5,198 nt of DNA from Bin5 sp034428435. GTDB taxonomy: Bacteria > Chloroflexota > Anaerolineae > Caldilineales > Caldilineaceae. Below the pieces are notes generated by a model. It saw only the letters and a program-made list of their open reading frames with translations, made no database searches and was not told the DNA's origin. Shown one piece after another: positions 4,873 through 5,198 of the stretch (the stretch's first letter is position 1; each line of letters opens with the position of its first letter). The DNA is taken from the NCBI GenBank assembly GCA_034428435.1, contig DAOUHY010000139.1:1-5198 (forward strand), given 5' to 3'. Both the position numbers and the translations under genes were made by a program.

Positions 4873-5198
4873 GTCGGAGCCGGGGCGGATTCAGCAGCAA
4901 GATCCATCTCCTCGTCGATGCCCTGGGCTTTCCCCTCAAGTTCATCTTGACCGGGGGTGAGCGCCATGACATGACCCAAGCTGAATCGCTGCTCACTCCT
5001 ATCGATTATGATGCCGTTATTGCCGACAAAGGCTACGATTCTGACCCTTTGCGCGAGCTGCTCACAGCCCAACAGGTAGAGGTGGTTATCCCCTCCCGCA
5101 GCAATCGCAAGCAACCACGGGACTATGACCGCATCCGCTACCGAGAACGCAACATCGTCGAACGTTTCATCAACAAACTCAAGTGGTGTCGACGCATT
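4845..5198 (+). CDS. IS5-family transposase OrfB part (DDE catalytic domain), runs off the right edge
   Basis: 118 codons open to the window end in the frame reached by the -1 shift. In order: LGRSRGGFSSKIHLLVDALG, FPLKFILTGGERHDMTQAES, VIADKGYDSDPLRELL with the second catalytic Asp (Asp171 of the fused protein), VVIPSRSNRKQPRDYDR, and ERNIVERFINKLKWCRRI with the catalytic Glu (Glu216). With Asp94 from orfA the triad is complete, and the last two residues are 45 apart. Only a short C-terminal tail should be missing. No start codon or ribosome binding site of its own is evident, in line with expression by frameshifting. This is the only plausibly active mobile gene in the window. Confidence 0.88.

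Larger units (their letters stand above)
4467..5198 (+). mobile_element. IS5-family element (IS427-like), left end present, right end beyond window
   Basis: The first element's transposase frame loses its family sequence at about 4462-4466, after ATGG and TTA, and new sequence begins GGGCTCGTTGACTTTTG. IS427-group elements commonly start with GGG, duplicate a short TNA target and carry two overlapping ORFs joined by frameshifting, all consistent here. The exact boundary is inferred, because the right inverted repeat and the second TTA are outside the window. Confidence 0.7.

Overview
The window looks like chromosomal DNA from a free-living bacterium. The leftmost 354 bases are the 5' part of a complex I gene (nuoB) on the minus strand. 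The rest is about 4.8 kb of accessory DNA: repeats, dead gene fragments and nested insertion sequences. NuoB, a DUF1016/YhcG nuclease remnant and the two transposase types together are reminiscent of Chloroflexota or a similarly IS-rich lineage, but nothing in the sequence settles the taxonomy and I hold that guess loosely.

Layout. (1) 1-354, minus: NuoB residues 1-118, running off the left edge, with a very good sigma70-type promoter (TTGACC, 17 bp, TATAAT) at 520-548 and a leader of about 160 nt. No nuoA lies between promoter and gene. (2) About 640-1640: two copies of a roughly 500 bp higher-order repeat. Each copy has two related sub-units built as leader with GCAATTGCCCTG, a 10-bp-period degenerate tandem array, a T tract, and a conserved tail. 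(3) 1641-1934: non-coding, with a possible IS3-type orfA fragment. (4) 1935-2466, minus: a YhcG/DUF1016 pseudogene with an in-frame TGA, truncated downstream. (5) 2467-3596: more 10-bp arrays, first highly diverged, then recognisable repeat units, the last cut by an insertion sequence. (6) About 3597-4466, plus: an insertion sequence whose IS4/IS5-superfamily transposase has lost its C-terminus to a second insertion and also lacks the expected second catalytic Asp. (7) About 4467-5198, plus: an IS5-family (IS427-like) element with orfA and orfB joined by a clear -1 slippery site (A AAA AAG). Its catalytic D, D, E are intact and it runs off the right edge.

The genes do not form one pathway: a housekeeping respiratory operon starts at the left and repeat-rich mobile debris has accumulated upstream of it. 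The least explained signal is the repeat family. At least nine arrays keep a spacing near 10 bp, and most sit between conserved flanks, yet each has its own 10-mer consensus (for example TTCGACGTAT, GTAGTGGTAA, GGCGGGAAAAT, GTCGGGTTAA). The spacing and context are conserved while the unit sequence is not.
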